Assembly: GCA_024704765.1 (NCBI GenBank)
Contig: JAKMXF010000355.1
Span: 95,747 to 159,746 of the forward strand
Reading direction: 5' to 3'
DNA: 64,000 bases
Origin: Oopsacas minuta
Lineage: Eukaryota > Porifera > Hexactinellida > Lyssacinosida > Leucopsacidae
Part shown: piece after piece, positions 1-10,935 of the stretch
How the letters are laid out: the number at the start of each line of letters is the position of its first letter
Numbering within the stretch: position 1 is the first letter of the stretch
The notes under the pieces: generated by a model
What the model was told of the DNA's origin: nothing
The model's input: only the letters and a program-made list of their open reading frames with translations
The model's database searches: none
Position numbers and translations under genes: made by a program

Positions 1-392
1 CCAACTATACTTTAGTATGAGGCTCAGTATTGATCTCAGTGCTTATTTGTTTTGTATTTTTTGTCTCTTGTTTCCGTTTTCGTTCTCCAGGCCACACCGT
101 TTACGATTAAGAGCTGAAAATTATCAAAGGGTTCAGTGTCAGTCTGTGCGACCTATAGATTTGTACCTTGGTATACTATTTTTGATCTGACATGATTTGG
201 CACTTCTGTGCCAATTTAATTTACCATTGTGATTGTTTTAACTTCTAGAAAATTCCAATAGTTCTGATTTCTCAAACTTTATTTTCTTTGAATATTTTAC
301 TGTGGTATTTAGAATAATCTTATCAATAGTTTGCATCGTTTTACTAAAGTACTCTTCGATATTTCATACATCGCTCTTATTCATCTCAATCA
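1..392. other. Non-coding upstream of the MULE-type gene
   Basis: AT-rich sequence without a supported reading frame. It would contain any promoter or left terminal repeat of the MULE-type gene that starts at 393, but I could not recognise either. Confidence 0.5.
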
Positions 393-1571
393 ATGGAATA
401 TAGTGTTATCGAAGTTAAAAAAATTGGTTCTGTTAACTATGAATGTCAAAGCTTTCGATATAATCAGTCCTCCTCGTCCTCAACATCCATTTATTTGAGG
501 TGTGCCCTGTGGAGCTGCAAAGAAATTGAATGTCATGGTACAGGGCGAATTGATCTCACAACTAATCTTTCTCACCGAAAAAACTATCATAATCACACTG
601 AAGCCTCCTACGGATCCAGTTTAATAGTTCTGAATAATAGAATCAAACGTGCTGCAGAATCGTCAACAGGAAATCTAAGGGAAATCTTTGATGATGTGAC
701 TTCCACGGATCAAGCAGGTGCATTAGTGAGTTATCGCAGTGTTCGAAATACGATGGTTAAAAGAAAAAGACTTGAATTACCAGGGAATCCTCTAAAGCCT
801 GAACAATTTGAAGAAATGATCAAACAAACACAATTTGCAAACTTTTTCCGAACAATGATAATCTCATCAGAAGGCTTTGCAGCTTTATTCTGGTCTGATC
901 TTATGTTTGAATCTCTGAAAAATACTGATGCGATCAATTTTGATGCAACTTTTTTTGCCCCCAAATTATTTTGTCAGTTGCTTACTATTTTCTTACAAGA
1001 AGGTCATCATGCTTTGCCAGCCATACATATTTTAATGTCAAAAAAATCAGAATCTCTCTATGACGATGTTCTGCAAAAGGTAACAGAATTTATGCCTGAT
1101 TTCAAACCAAAATTAGCTGTAGGTGACTATGAAAGGGCTTCAAGAAATTCATTTCGCACAGTTTTCAATTCGATAGAAGTATCAGGATGCCTGTTTCATT
1201 TTTCGAGTGCTATTTGGAAATGGGTAACAAAGCTACATCTCACTTCTTCGTATAGAAAGAACTCTGAGTTTAATGGATGGGTCAGGTCTGTTATGGTACT
1301 TCCCATGTTACCTAAAGAAGAAATTCTACCAGTCTATAGATTGTTATTTGGAGTTGCTCTACAAAATATGAATGATCATGAGATTATTAATCTTCAAAGG
1401 TTTAAGAATTACATAAAGAGAGAATGGATGAACAGAAATGATTTATCAATATCCCATTCTATTCAAACAACTAATAACTGTTCTGAAGTATATCATCGGG
1501 GTTTAAAGTCTCTCATCCGTGTAAAAAAGCCTAGCCTATGGGCATTTATGGAATGTCTCGAAAGACGCTGA
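393..1571 (+). CDS. MULE-type transposase with N-terminal FLYWCH-like zinc finger
   Basis: A 392-residue frame. Residues 17-68 have the spacing of a FLYWCH-like finger: aromatic residues, W40, C42, C47, and the histidine pair in YHNH (66 and 68). The rest fits a Mutator-like (MULE) RNase H-fold transposase: D184 in FDATF, D245 in VGDYERA, the C266/H269 pair in GCLFHF and E365 in NNCSEVYHRG. MULE transposases cut and paste DNA, but members of this FLYWCH-MULE group also occur as single domesticated genes. The frame stops at a TGA (1569-1571) just after PSLWAFMECL; the homologous reading clearly carries on one frame back in the next entry. A single frameshift between about 1538 and 1571 would fuse the two into one protein of about 530 residues. 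No flanking terminal repeats were found, so mobility is not shown. Confidence 0.75.
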   Translation: MEYSVIEVKKIGSVNYECQSFRYNQSSSSSTSIYLRCALWSCKEIECHGTGRIDLTTNLSHRKNYHNHTEASYGSSLIVLNNRIKRAAESSTGNLREIFDDVTSTDQAGALVSYRSVRNTMVKRKRLELPGNPLKPEQFEEMIKQTQFANFFRTMIISSEGFAALFWSDLMFESLKNTDAINFDATFFAPKLFCQLLTIFLQEGHHALPAIHILMSKKSESLYDDVLQKVTEFMPDFKPKLAVGDYERASRNSFRTVFNSIEVSGCLFHFSSAIWKWVTKLHLTSSYRKNSEFNGWVRSVMVLPMLPKEEILPVYRLLFGVALQNMNDHEIINLQRFKNYIKREWMNRNDLSISHSIQTTNNCSEVYHRGLKSLIRVKKPSLWAFMECLERR

Positions 1572-1996
1572 AAAAATACGACCTTGAATACCAGAGAATG
1601 AAGAATGGCCTAGAAATTGGCGAGCGAAGTGCAAAGGATATAAATAATGAGAAAATTAGAAACAAATGTAGAGAAAAACTTCTAAGAAAAGTATGCACAT
1701 CACTAGAATATATTAAAGAAATTTCAAATACTATTGGTAATCCGCAATTTTGGACTTATTCGGGATCTACGGAATTTGAAGAAAGTATAGATGAAACTTC
1801 TGATAGTTCAAGCGATGAAGAATCAATGGCGAAGAATCCGTGTATCATTTGTTTGAACAGTAGAGATTTAACGTTTGTCTTCATACCTTGTGGACATGCT
1901 AATGTATGCGGAAATTGTGAACTGAATTTTACGCTAGGTGATAGATGTCCAGTTTGTCGTTCCATTATAATGAACAAGATGCAGATTTTCCAATAG
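1538..1996 (+). CDS. C-terminal part of the MULE-type protein ending in a RING finger
   Basis: Overlaps the end of the preceding frame and continues it: KKYDLEYQRMKNG follows naturally after WAFMECL. Residues 1-65 are a basic helical linker, 75-95 an acidic serine-rich stretch (ETSDSSSDEES), and about 100-145 a C3HC4 RING with CIIC, CGHANVC, CGNC-type spacing and CPVC. The CGH...C...CPVC style resembles the C-terminal RING of IAP and Mind-bomb type E3 ubiquitin ligases. The ATG at 1538 is probably not a real start, because it lies inside the region homologous to MULE proteins. If joined to the upstream frame, the product is a transposase-like DNA-binding protein with a ubiquitin-ligase tail. 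The RING cysteines and histidine are all present, which argues against long neutral decay. Confidence 0.7.
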   Translation: MGIYGMSRKTLKKYDLEYQRMKNGLEIGERSAKDINNEKIRNKCREKLLRKVCTSLEYIKEISNTIGNPQFWTYSGSTEFEESIDETSDSSSDEESMAKNPCIICLNSRDLTFVFIPCGHANVCGNCELNFTLGDRCPVCRSIIMNKMQIFQ

Positions 1997-2404
1997 CAAA
2001 GTCAATTCAACGTTTGACATGCCAGTTTAACTGAATATTAGAATTAGGTTAATGTGACAATATATTGTAGTTTAGTGATGGTATAATTTCTAAAGTTAGA
2101 TAGCGAATATTACTTTATAGTAACATTATCCAAATGCTATTAGAATGTAGAAGTAATATATGTGTCATATGTGTTCTATCCTAAGTTGTTTAATACTTCT
2201 TTCAGTGAAGACTTATTACGTATAACACGTATTAATAGTTCAATCAATAATTTTTGGTGACGTAACTTCTATTGGGCTGATTTCTACCACAGATATTTTG
2301 TACATAAACGCTAGTTCCCGAATTGGTAAAAAGAAATCTCGTGTTAGTTAACCAAATTATATAACTCATGATATTTATGTGATAAATACAAGTACTCATT
2401 TTTC

Positions 2405-2504
2405 GATCAAAGTTCTACATTTTTGATCAAAGTTCTCATTTTTTGATCAAAGTTCGACAAAAGAAAATTTGATCAAAGTTCTACAAAGAAATCGATCAAA
2501 ATAA
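2405..2504. repeat. Short tandem repeat of GATCAAAGTTC
   Basis: The motif GATCAAAGTTC starts at 2405, 2425, 2445 and 2471, with a decayed fifth unit (GATCAAA) at 2494. Units are spaced 20, 20 and 26 bases. The rest of 1997-2638 shows no gene. Confidence 0.8.
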
Positions 2505-2638
2505 ATAGATGCTTCTCTTCAATTGCGCATGTTTTTGTGAATACCTTTGTAATTTTTGCAAATTTTATGCAAATATTATCAGAGATTTCATATATGACTC
2601 TTGGAATTCTTTAAGTATCTGTCATGTGTTACATTTTT

Positions 2639-3306
2639 GCTGTTTAGGTAAGTGGTTGGGCCATTGGTATTCAAGCTATTAGAAATCTAAGGAATCAGTC
2701 TGGTAACCTCACAATATCAATATATGGCTACGCCAACCTATACTTCCCTATTTTCACACCTGCTTATAATCTCTTGAAAATGCTCCCAATAGGTGGAAAA
2801 TATATGTCCTGAAGAATAATAATAGGTTGGTTGAGCATTGTATGAGATAATGCGACATAAGGGTTACCTAATTGCAACATTAAGTCACTGATATGACAAT
2901 ATTCTAATCCTGGCTGGCATTTTGGTATAAGTGTTGGGAAGCTGCAAATTAAGACCGATATAAGACGGGTATCTAGCAACTTACAAGGCCAAACATTTTT
3001 ATTAAACCTAGAGTATATGAATTGAAACTGTTAATCTATAATCCAGATGTATGACGCCATAATGCATTTGCATTATTTAACACACATTTATATCGGTATA
3101 TATTGGAAAATACTCAACAATCTATAAGCGATAATCAGGATATATATTTGCCAAAGATTAGAAGATTTCATAGAATTAAAACGCAAGTGTGAAAATTGGG
3201 CAGTTTTTCTTAGCGTAGCCCTATTGTGAGTGTGAGGTCACTTGGCTGATAGCTTAGATATTCTAATAGCTAGAATACCAATAGTCCAATCACTTGCTTA
3301 CAAAGC
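2639..3306. mobile_element. Non-autonomous DNA element with ~125-bp imperfect inverted repeats
   Basis: The left end (2639-2770) reads inverted at 3180-3306. Shared blocks include the stretch around ATTGGTATTC, CTATTAGAA, ACCTCACA and ATTTTCACAC. The 410-bp centre has no convincing coding frame. It has the structure of a long-TIR MITE; I could not identify a clear target-site duplication, so the superfamily is unknown. Confidence 0.65.
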
Positions 3307-4124
3307 AAAAGTGAAGCAAATGACAAATACCTGTAGAACGAATTGCATTGAACACAAATATGCAATATAAATATCGAATTCCAAGAGACATATAAGAATT
3401 CTCCAATAAAATAACAAGAGCAAAGATTACATTGAAAGTTTCTCAGAAACGAGAGTTCGGGAAGTTACAATGTACATAATTCAGAATTCGCATAGTCGAT
3501 AGTACAAATAGCAATATTTGTTGATCAGTAAGCAAAAACCTGTCTAACATTTGTAACCAGTGCAATCAGCCCTTAACGTTAATTATGAATACTAATTAAT
3601 TAAAGGTATTATTAATATCCAAGTTGGCCGGATTGGTTAATCGAAATGGTTAAAGGGTAGTCGACCGATACGGCTGAGGTGTTACATTAGTAACAAAAAG
3701 GGAAACAAAAAATTTACCACTTCGTTAACCGATTCACGAACCCCAATCGATAATTTAGCACGTTTTTTACGTCATAAAAATCGGATTGTCCTGGAAGTAT
3801 TCAGTTAAACTAGATTCAATAAAAGTGACTAACTGGTTAACCAATAATGATATGTATCCAACAAATGGATTTAATGTCGAGATTCCGATTCCCAATATGT
3901 TGAATCACATAAAATCTGACCAAAATAAGTCGTTTTTTTCGTTTTGCATAACGTTTGGTACATCTCAAATGTGTAGGACCAATGAATAAATAGATAGAAA
4001 CAACGCTATTCGGTTAACCGAATATATTTTATCATGGCAGTTACAAGGATATTATGGCGGTTAACCGAAACCAGATATCATATAATTATCACTGTATTGG
4101 GACACCCTTCAAGCGAACACTACA
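3307..4124. other. Non-coding stretch with GGTTAACC-rich motifs
   Basis: No supported gene. GGTTAA/TTAACC motifs recur (about 3635-3665, 3726, 4011-4020, 4060). A perfect 18-bp palindrome, TATTCGGTTAACCGAATA, lies at 4007-4024. Confidence 0.5.
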
Positions 4125-4292
4125 AAGTAGAACTCGGACAAGATCTAAACTCAGTTAATACCTACTTTTGTCGAAAATAGACTATCCATTTTGTTTTAAT
4201 TGTATAGGGAAAATATTCGGATAGGACGTACTTCGGATAGAACATACGAATTTTTGGTTCCCGAAGGGTACGTCATAACCGAGTTTTACTGG
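4125..4292. mobile_element. Decayed MITE related to the one at 51389-51573
   Basis: Ends AAGTAGAACTCGG on the left and CCGAGTTTTACTGG on the right, which are inverted copies of each other. The interior carries GGACGTACTTCGG and CCCGAAGGGTACGTC, also found in the better preserved copy at 51389-51573. No clean TA duplication survives here. Confidence 0.6.
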
Positions 4293-4803
4293 ATAACGAA
4301 TTCACGGCTATTACGAATAAAAGTAAACCGTCCCATTTGATTTTTATTTGATGAAGATATCAAATCATGCATATCAGAAATACAGAACACGACAAAGTGA
4401 AATCACAGTTATAACGAAATATGCGACAAAGTCAATTTTGTTTAAGAACAGAGGCATAGCAAGCATTTCCTAATTGGGGTTGCTAGCAACCCCTTAATAA
4501 CAAGGAGATTGCTTTAAATCCTGGTGGGGATTCCGGGGCTAAAGAAAAGTGTGGTTATCAATGATCTGTCCCTAAACCGATGTCGTTAAATCCGAAGTTT
4601 ACTTACATTAGGTTACACAGTGGATTAAAAAGCCTCTGGTAAACCATAGGTACTGGGTGTATCACAGCAATAATGTATTATTTGGGCATGGGTGATTATC
4701 AATAAAATTTCAGAAACTGATATAACTTCTTGTTGTATAATTTTGATTAGGGGGTCAGTGGAATACTAAAGAATATCGAATGCCATAATCGTCTGAACAA
4801 ATT

Positions 4804-4844
4804 CTTTGAACAATTAAGTGTAGTGTACACTTAATTGTTCAAAG
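4804..4844. repeat. Perfect 19-bp hairpin with 3-nt loop
   Basis: CTTTGAACAATTAAGTGTA at 4804-4822 is repeated exactly inverted at 4826-4844 with GTG between. It lies alone in non-coding DNA (4293-4963). Confidence 0.85.
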
Positions 4845-4963
4845 GTAAACTCAATTACGATCTCACTTCAATATATAAGTCTTTGTAAATGTTCGAACTA
4901 CCTTGTCTATGATTCTTACAACAATCGAACCTCACTAGAGTGTACAGAAATGGGGCAGAAATA

Positions 4964-6277
4964 ACGGGTGAGCACTAAAAAATTAGACAAATTTCATCCT
5001 GTTTGAGCATGTATCAATTATCAACAGAGTATTGTATAATTCGATCAAATTTGTTTAATTACATTTTATTTTAGCTAGAACTCAATGGATCGCTGCTAAT
5101 GGGCCATTGTCTGTAGATTTTCGGATATTCGTCTTTACACTTGATAATAAATAGCCTTTGGACAATTGAAAATTCCACTTGCCTGATTGATTTCTGAATC
5201 CTTTGCTTCAACATTCTGAAGGATTTAGCTTCCCACCCACCTTCATAAACTTGGATTTCAAATAACCTCAGAAATCCTCAATTAGCCTTAATTGAGGTGT
5301 ATTGGGAGGGTTAGCAGATTTTGGAAAATATGGGATATTTAGATCTTCAAGAAGTTTAAGCGTATCTTTCGCATAATGGCTACTTGCTAGATCAGGCCAG
5401 AAGTAATATTCGCCCTCATCATGAAAATATTCCAAGAAAGGAATTAGATACTTTTTTATGCATTGATTTCGGTAAATTTCGCCAGTTCTGAAAGATTCCG
5501 AGGACAAACGTATGGCTCCGATATGCCTTCCTTCGAAATTGCTAACCAAATTAAAAGTTTAGGTGGGTACTTGGATTTTCGAATATAACTGATTCAATGA
5601 TTCATAGACTTGGCTAAGAGAGATCCTGAAATATAATAACCCTTATTGACATTGATATTGTCATCCTTTAGTCCGAAATACGATTCGTCATCCATTACAA
5701 TTTGAGTTGTGCCTGATGGGGGAAGAAGTTTCTCCGTAATTTTAGACACCCGGACTTAGCCCTCAATTCTTGTTCAGGTTAGCTATCTGGGACTCGCTTA
5801 CGTTTACGATATGTAACATCATTCTCTTTGATAATCTTACGAACATATGATTGAGAGATATCGAATTTTCGAGCCATTTTTCTGGTGGAGACTCCTATTT
5901 TATTGCTAATTTTATACAATAGAGATCGCCGGAGCCTCTTGGGCATTTTGACAGACTTGCGACCGCTACCCAACTTCCTGTTTAGGGTTCCTCTATTCTT
6001 GATAGTAGATCTTGCGATTCCAAACGCCAAAAAATGCTTAACTGTATAAGAAATCCCATGCTCACAATTTTTACGAAAAAATTGTCCAATAATGTGTCGC
6101 CGTTGTGTCACTTTCAAATGATCCATCTCCAGATGCTATGTTCTAAAATAGTCGAAATTGGATTGAATTTGAAATCTATATACAAATATGCATTGGTGAA
6201 CAAAGATTTATGAAATTGGAAATATCTCGTTGTTATGGTGAACTATAAAATATGTCTAAAATTTAGTGCTCACCCGT
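4964..6277 (-). mobile_element. Tc1/mariner-superfamily element, 1314 bp, TA-flanked
   Basis: The termini match as inverted repeats for about 30 bases, starting ACGGGTGAGCACTAAA on both ends, and each end abuts a TA dinucleotide (4962-4963 and 6278-6279), the Tc1/mariner target duplication. The interior encodes the broken transposase described next. Confidence 0.9.
5268..6126 (-). pseudogene. Tc1/mariner transposase, broken
   Basis: The N-terminal half (6126 down to 5779, 115 residues) is a helix-turn-helix region; the part around KIGVSTRKMARKFDISQSYV reads like the second HTH of these transposases. It ends in a TAA at about 5776. The C-terminal catalytic part is in another frame (5549 down to 5268): FWPDLASSHYA holds the second catalytic Asp, and NPPNTPQLRLIEDF the third acidic position, where E of the IEDFW motif is typical of the family. 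The middle (about 5550-5778), which should hold the first Asp, has a shifted frame and stops. A defective copy that could only move with a transposase supplied from elsewhere. Confidence 0.85.
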
Positions 6278-6880
6278 TAGTTTTAACTATATCGAGGTGT
6301 TCATTAACTAGGAATTTCTAAAATGATTGAGATAAATTTGAGATGAAGATTAGAGTTCATAAATCCAATGTTCACAAACAAAGTTTTCACTGTATACTAT
6401 TTGTTAATTAAGCTTAGAATTCAGTATAATAATTCATGTAATTGAAAAAGCACATTATTTGTTGTTCAGGGGCATCACGGAAGGATTTACAAGTGAGCAA
6501 ATTAGAAGGGTCAGATTGCATAAATGAAATCAGTATATTTCATTGTCTATATACTTAACTGTATTGTTACACTTTTAATATGCAATACATTTACTCAATG
6601 AAGAAATAATCAATTTTGATTTTTGATTGATTGATTTTTTGTGAATCAAAGTCATTTTATTATAGATTTCACAACGCTACAAAAATCAAGGATATATGTC
6701 AAGCCCTGTAACTAAAAGAAGATTATCACCTTGTTTAGACCGGAGAACTAAAATTCATTTCTTCATTTCATTCATATTAGAGCTAGAGTCCATATTTAGT
6801 AAGTTTGTCGAATTGGAAGGGTGATTATATAATTATAACAAATCATAGAGATCTAGGAAGATTCTAGAAATTAAGTTATA
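6278..6880. other. Non-coding
   Basis: AT-rich DNA after the mariner copy; no gene, repeat end or RNA signal that I can support. Confidence 0.5.
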
Positions 6881-7210
6881 GATTCGAAACTCTCTTATCC
6901 GAACAGTGCCGGACCGGAAGGTGCCCCAAAGTCAGAACTTCTCCAGAATTCAGAAATCAAATGAACTCTATGGTAGATCCAATTATAGGATATAGTATGA
7001 AGTTCCTGATGCATTTGAAATGATAAACCTAAAGGTATCAAATGTTTTTTGGTTTCAAAGAAACATTTTGGATATGAAGTACAAGTAAAGTCAGCTTTAT
7101 AAAGAAAATTTACTAAAAAATGGTGAGATATAATTCAATCATTTTGGAAATTGGTCCCCAGTTGAGGGAAGTACAGTATCTCAGAGGCCTGGATAAGAGA
7201 GGTTCGAGTG
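6881..7210. mobile_element. 330-bp MITE with ~20-bp terminal inverted repeats and TA flanks
   Basis: The left end GATTCGAAACTCTCTTATCC and the inverted right end CACTCGAACCTCTCTTATCC agree at most positions. TA lies outside each end (6879-6880 and 7211-7212). No coding capacity; a Tc1/mariner-type non-autonomous element is likely. Confidence 0.7.
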
Positions 7211-7429
7211 TAAAAACAAAATGTAACAAATTGACATTAATACTTCATAGGTGATAGGTGAATCCATAAACTATGTGGGGTGATCGGATGTCATCCTGCT
7301 TGTACAGGGCATTCTCTATTATAATAAGTATAAATGATCAATTATTGAGATTGATTATTATGCTATCTGTAACGCAAAGGTCTTCTCATTTTGAAGTAAG
7401 TATATAGACTCGTTCATTGCTTTAGCTAT

Positions 7430-7740
7430 TAGCCATAGATTAGGACATAGCCTTCGCTATAAAAGGCCTACCATCAGATGCGCCAAGATATAGAAAGGTA
7501 TGGTAAATATTACATTAGTATACAAAATGTGTTCAAATGACAATAACAGTACTTGTATAACGTACGAAAAGATCTAAAGATGCTATTGTAAAACATGAAA
7601 AATTGTCATAATAATGTTGGCAAGTTCTTGAATTAAAGTAGTGACCATGGATGGTAGGTAGAAATATCAATAAATAAGTCGAAAACCCACAAAGACATAA
7701 CAAATCTCAACTTTGTGGAATCATGATCTGGCAATAATGT
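7430..7740. repeat. Dispersed repeat, third copy of the 58.5/60.4-kb family
   Basis: 7440-7560 matches 58490-58620 (shared blocks GGCCTACCATCA, TTAGTATACA, CAGTACTTGTAT) and 7560-7740 matches 58795-58940 (GTAAAACAT, ACCATGGATGGT, ATAACAAA). The section found in between at 58.6-58.8 kb is missing here, so this is an internally deleted copy. Confidence 0.7.
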
Positions 7741-8369
7741 TCGATTCCCTCTATTATCCAGAAAATTCCCTCGGAAGAAATTCCTAATAGTGGTTTTCAC
7801 TAGAAAATTGTATTTCCTCGATACTGTTTAAAATATATCTTCCTGTATAATTCACATCTAGAATTAACACATTCTCCATCACATAAATCTGAGTCGTCCC
7901 TCTCTAATCAATGCTGCATAAATCGATTTGAAACATTTATTAACAAAAAGGTGAGTATTAGACTTCTTGCTCCTAAACGCAACATACTTGTCAAGATGAA
8001 TACCAGTACCCTCATTAATTGGAGTTGGCAGCCATTTAGCGTTCAATTTGGATGTGTGATGAGTGATGAAGACGCGAAAGAAGCTTCAAAAATTTCTAGA
8101 TTCATAGACGCCAGGTTGGGCTACCTGGGAAGATTTGGCTAACAAGGTTTTGACGCTGAGACCGTATTGATTCGAAATTTACAAAGAAGCAACAATAATT
8201 TCGTATGGTGGACCCACAAGTTTGGAAACCGATTAGTGTGTATCTCTACCGCAACTTCCAAATTTTCTTGGGATTTTTTACATATTTATTACAAATATAG
8301 CCTCAAGATGAATACCACGATATTTGAAAAAGTTAGAAATGCCAAGTGATAATCTATACTGATATATAT
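7741..8369. other. Non-coding or unassigned
   Basis: Short open frames only (for example 7951-8142 on +) with no recognisable domain and no splice context that I can defend. Confidence 0.4.
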
Positions 8370-8530
8370 ATATGTATGTTCCGAATTGATTGAAGAAACT
8401 AGAAGACTCCTAGTGCTGATGTTTAGCATACAGGAGTATTTGGGGCCTGGCTTGAACAAGTTTGAGTCATAGACACAATTCACTACTATGACAAAATATC
8501 TTGACTTCATCGCTTTAAACAATTGCGAAC
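8370..8530. repeat. Dispersed repeat shared with 27090-27240
   Basis: Blocks such as AGAATTGATTG (with one change), GAAACT, CATACAGG.GTATTT, GGGCCTGGCT and GACAAGT/AACAAGT appear in the same order and orientation in both places. Part of the tail (AAAATTCACACCTATG) also occurs at about 8702. The two copies suggest an unidentified interspersed element. Confidence 0.6.
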
Positions 8531-10000
8531 TCACTATGAAATGTTACGCCATCATTATTATAATAAATTGAACTTTTCCAAATTTTAGAACTTCCTAATA
8601 CAGGAGGAAAGAAGGTCTGGCTTACAAGCAAATCGGGGTACTATCTATTATTAAAACGTAATAAATATATCCCTATCTATGTTATATGTTCGCAATTGAC
8701 GAAAATTCACACCTATGCTGAAATTTTGACATCATATCCACGTTTATGAATTTTCGATAAAACACATTATTAACCACTGCTCTGCCAATATACAAATCGA
8801 AGTTGGAAATTTGAAGCAACGAGTACTCATCAATGTGTCAAATGTCCTGACGTTATGATTTTGGTTCAATACTAACCCATCATGACTGTACAATATATTA
8901 ACGCTTCCCCTATTTTGATATTTTAGATTTTTTCATATTACTGCTCGTAGAAGCACATATACCAGATTACTAACAAAAAGACAATTATCACCTCGGGTAT
9001 AATCGCAGAAGGCAATTAAATCGAATTTGAATTGACGATGGATAATAAAAAAGTATAATTTCTGCTATTTCATAAACTCGAGGAGCGAAGTGCCGAGTAC
9101 CCCAAAATTAGCAGTTAAATACTTGAGCTACCCTGAGAGACTAAACTGTCTGTAGCGACCAAGCAAGCGAGGCGCGCTAGTAAATTGTTGAATTAAGGTG
9201 GTCTAGTAACATACATCATGGTAAATCCTAGAAATTTATCCCTTTCTGGTGGGATAATATGTAATTTCTATAAACTGAGAAGTCAGTATATTTTTGCAAA
9301 GACATGCATGGGACGGTTTGTTATAATCCACAGAGTCCAAGTGTATAGAAATTCCATTATCGCCATCCGAACGAGATAAATTCTGCAGTTAGCCATGATG
9401 TGTAGTTACTAGACTACCGAAAATTAACAATAAACTATCACATAACATAATACCTCTGGTAAATAGCGTGATATCGATCTTGACGAAAAATCATGCATGT
9501 ATTCTCAAAAAAAAGATACGATCACATAAATGATTTGTAAGAAATATGTGAAAGTTACAAGAAAATAAAATGGAAACGGTAGATGATCAATATAATATTC
9601 ACTAATACTAGGGCCTCTGAGAGAATCAGAGAGGCCTAGGCCACTGCTAGAATTTAGGCTACAATTACAATGACTGAAACCATGAGAAGAAGTGACAAAT
9701 ATTATACGGTATAGGAGTGTAATTATGGGAATAACGAGCTGTATTAGATAAATGGATAAGACGTACCCCTTTGGCATAGGCGTGGACAAGCCTGGACATA
9801 CCTGGGTTAAATTTCTCCTCTGGTTAATAATTTGGTTCAATATTTAATCTTAGTGGAAATCCAGTTTTAATCTTTTCATGTATATATTTGATTACTACTG
9901 TAAAAGAAATGATTCCACGCAGATTTATTGTATTAATTACCATAGAGTTTGGGCATACCGTATTATTTTAGCATTTGTTTGACACAGTATTTTTGTATAT
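8531..10000. other. Non-coding, no assignable gene
   Basis: AT-rich DNA with small unsupported frames on both strands (the longest 9505-9840 on -, hydrophobic, without family resemblance). No repeat structure was recognised beyond the short block at 8702 noted above. Confidence 0.4.
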
Positions 10001-10001
10001 C

Positions 10002-10197
10002 TAGTTTGGTATTCTCCAATGAAATTACAATTAGTGCTTCTGGGGATAATGGTAGTGAAAAATTGAGGAGAGAAATCGAAGATTCTTCAACTTCAACTTT
10101 GACTTCGGCTTCGGTTTGTAGTTCCAAAGTCGCAGAATACGAAATATCTAGCTCCACTTGCACGGTGCTAGAAAAGATCATCCCTCTAGTCCATTAG
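10002..10197 (+). other. Possible exon, serine-rich
   Basis: An open stretch with a more coding-like composition than its surroundings. It is preceded by a pyrimidine-rich TATATCTAG that could be a splice acceptor, and reads SSTSTLTSASVCSSKVAEYE before a TAG. The opposite strand is also open, so the coding strand is uncertain. No domain recognised; weak evidence. Confidence 0.2.
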
Positions 10198-10895
10198 CTA
10201 CTTTATACGGGGCAGGTATAGCAAGAAGAAAAGATGAACCAATAATATAACCAATTCTTCAATACACGACGATTAATTTTGATATAAATAGTCGTTCATT
10301 CCCAAGTAGATACACAGAATATAAACTGTAGAGTACTCCCGGAAAGAGAAGCTCCCTTTTGCTATCCTTGTCGATATTTATCGACTTAAACTGAAATAGC
10401 ATTCACGAAAGTGGATTTCAGAGACTGGAAGCACACTTACGGTAGGGATAGTATTCTCAATATTCAAGAAATTGTTTAACAGTTCTTCAAAACTTTCAGA
10501 CTTGCGCTAACAGAATCACAGTATTTTGGAAATGCTCCAATCGCAATCCAAGCTACCAATTGATATATTCTTGGAGATGAGATGTGAAGCCAATGGGAAG
10601 GGGAAAAAACCTTTGCACAGCAGAATATCATTGATAGTGAATATGAAAGTCGAAATCGCCCGTTAATCTCCCAGATAGTGTTAGAACTATTAAGGGTCCG
10701 GGAAATAGGTTAAGTTCTCTTAATGATTACAAAATTAATGTGTACTATAAATGTGTGGATGCTATAATGTAAGAAATGAGGAAAAGGTTTTAGAACTATA
10801 AAATTGGAACAATTAAGATGGAAATCAGACATCTCGCAACACGACATTTCGCAACTTATTTCATTAGTCAATTAGTCTCGGCGGAGATGTAGTGT

Positions 10896-10935
<40 letters not shown>

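Noticed and set aside
1523-1571. A AAA AAG slippery heptamer in the MULE-RING overlap as a programmed -1 frameshift
   Set aside because: After a -1 slip at 1523-1529 the next codons are GCC TAG (stop at 1532-1534), so this site cannot produce the fusion; the frame change must lie between about 1535 and 1571.
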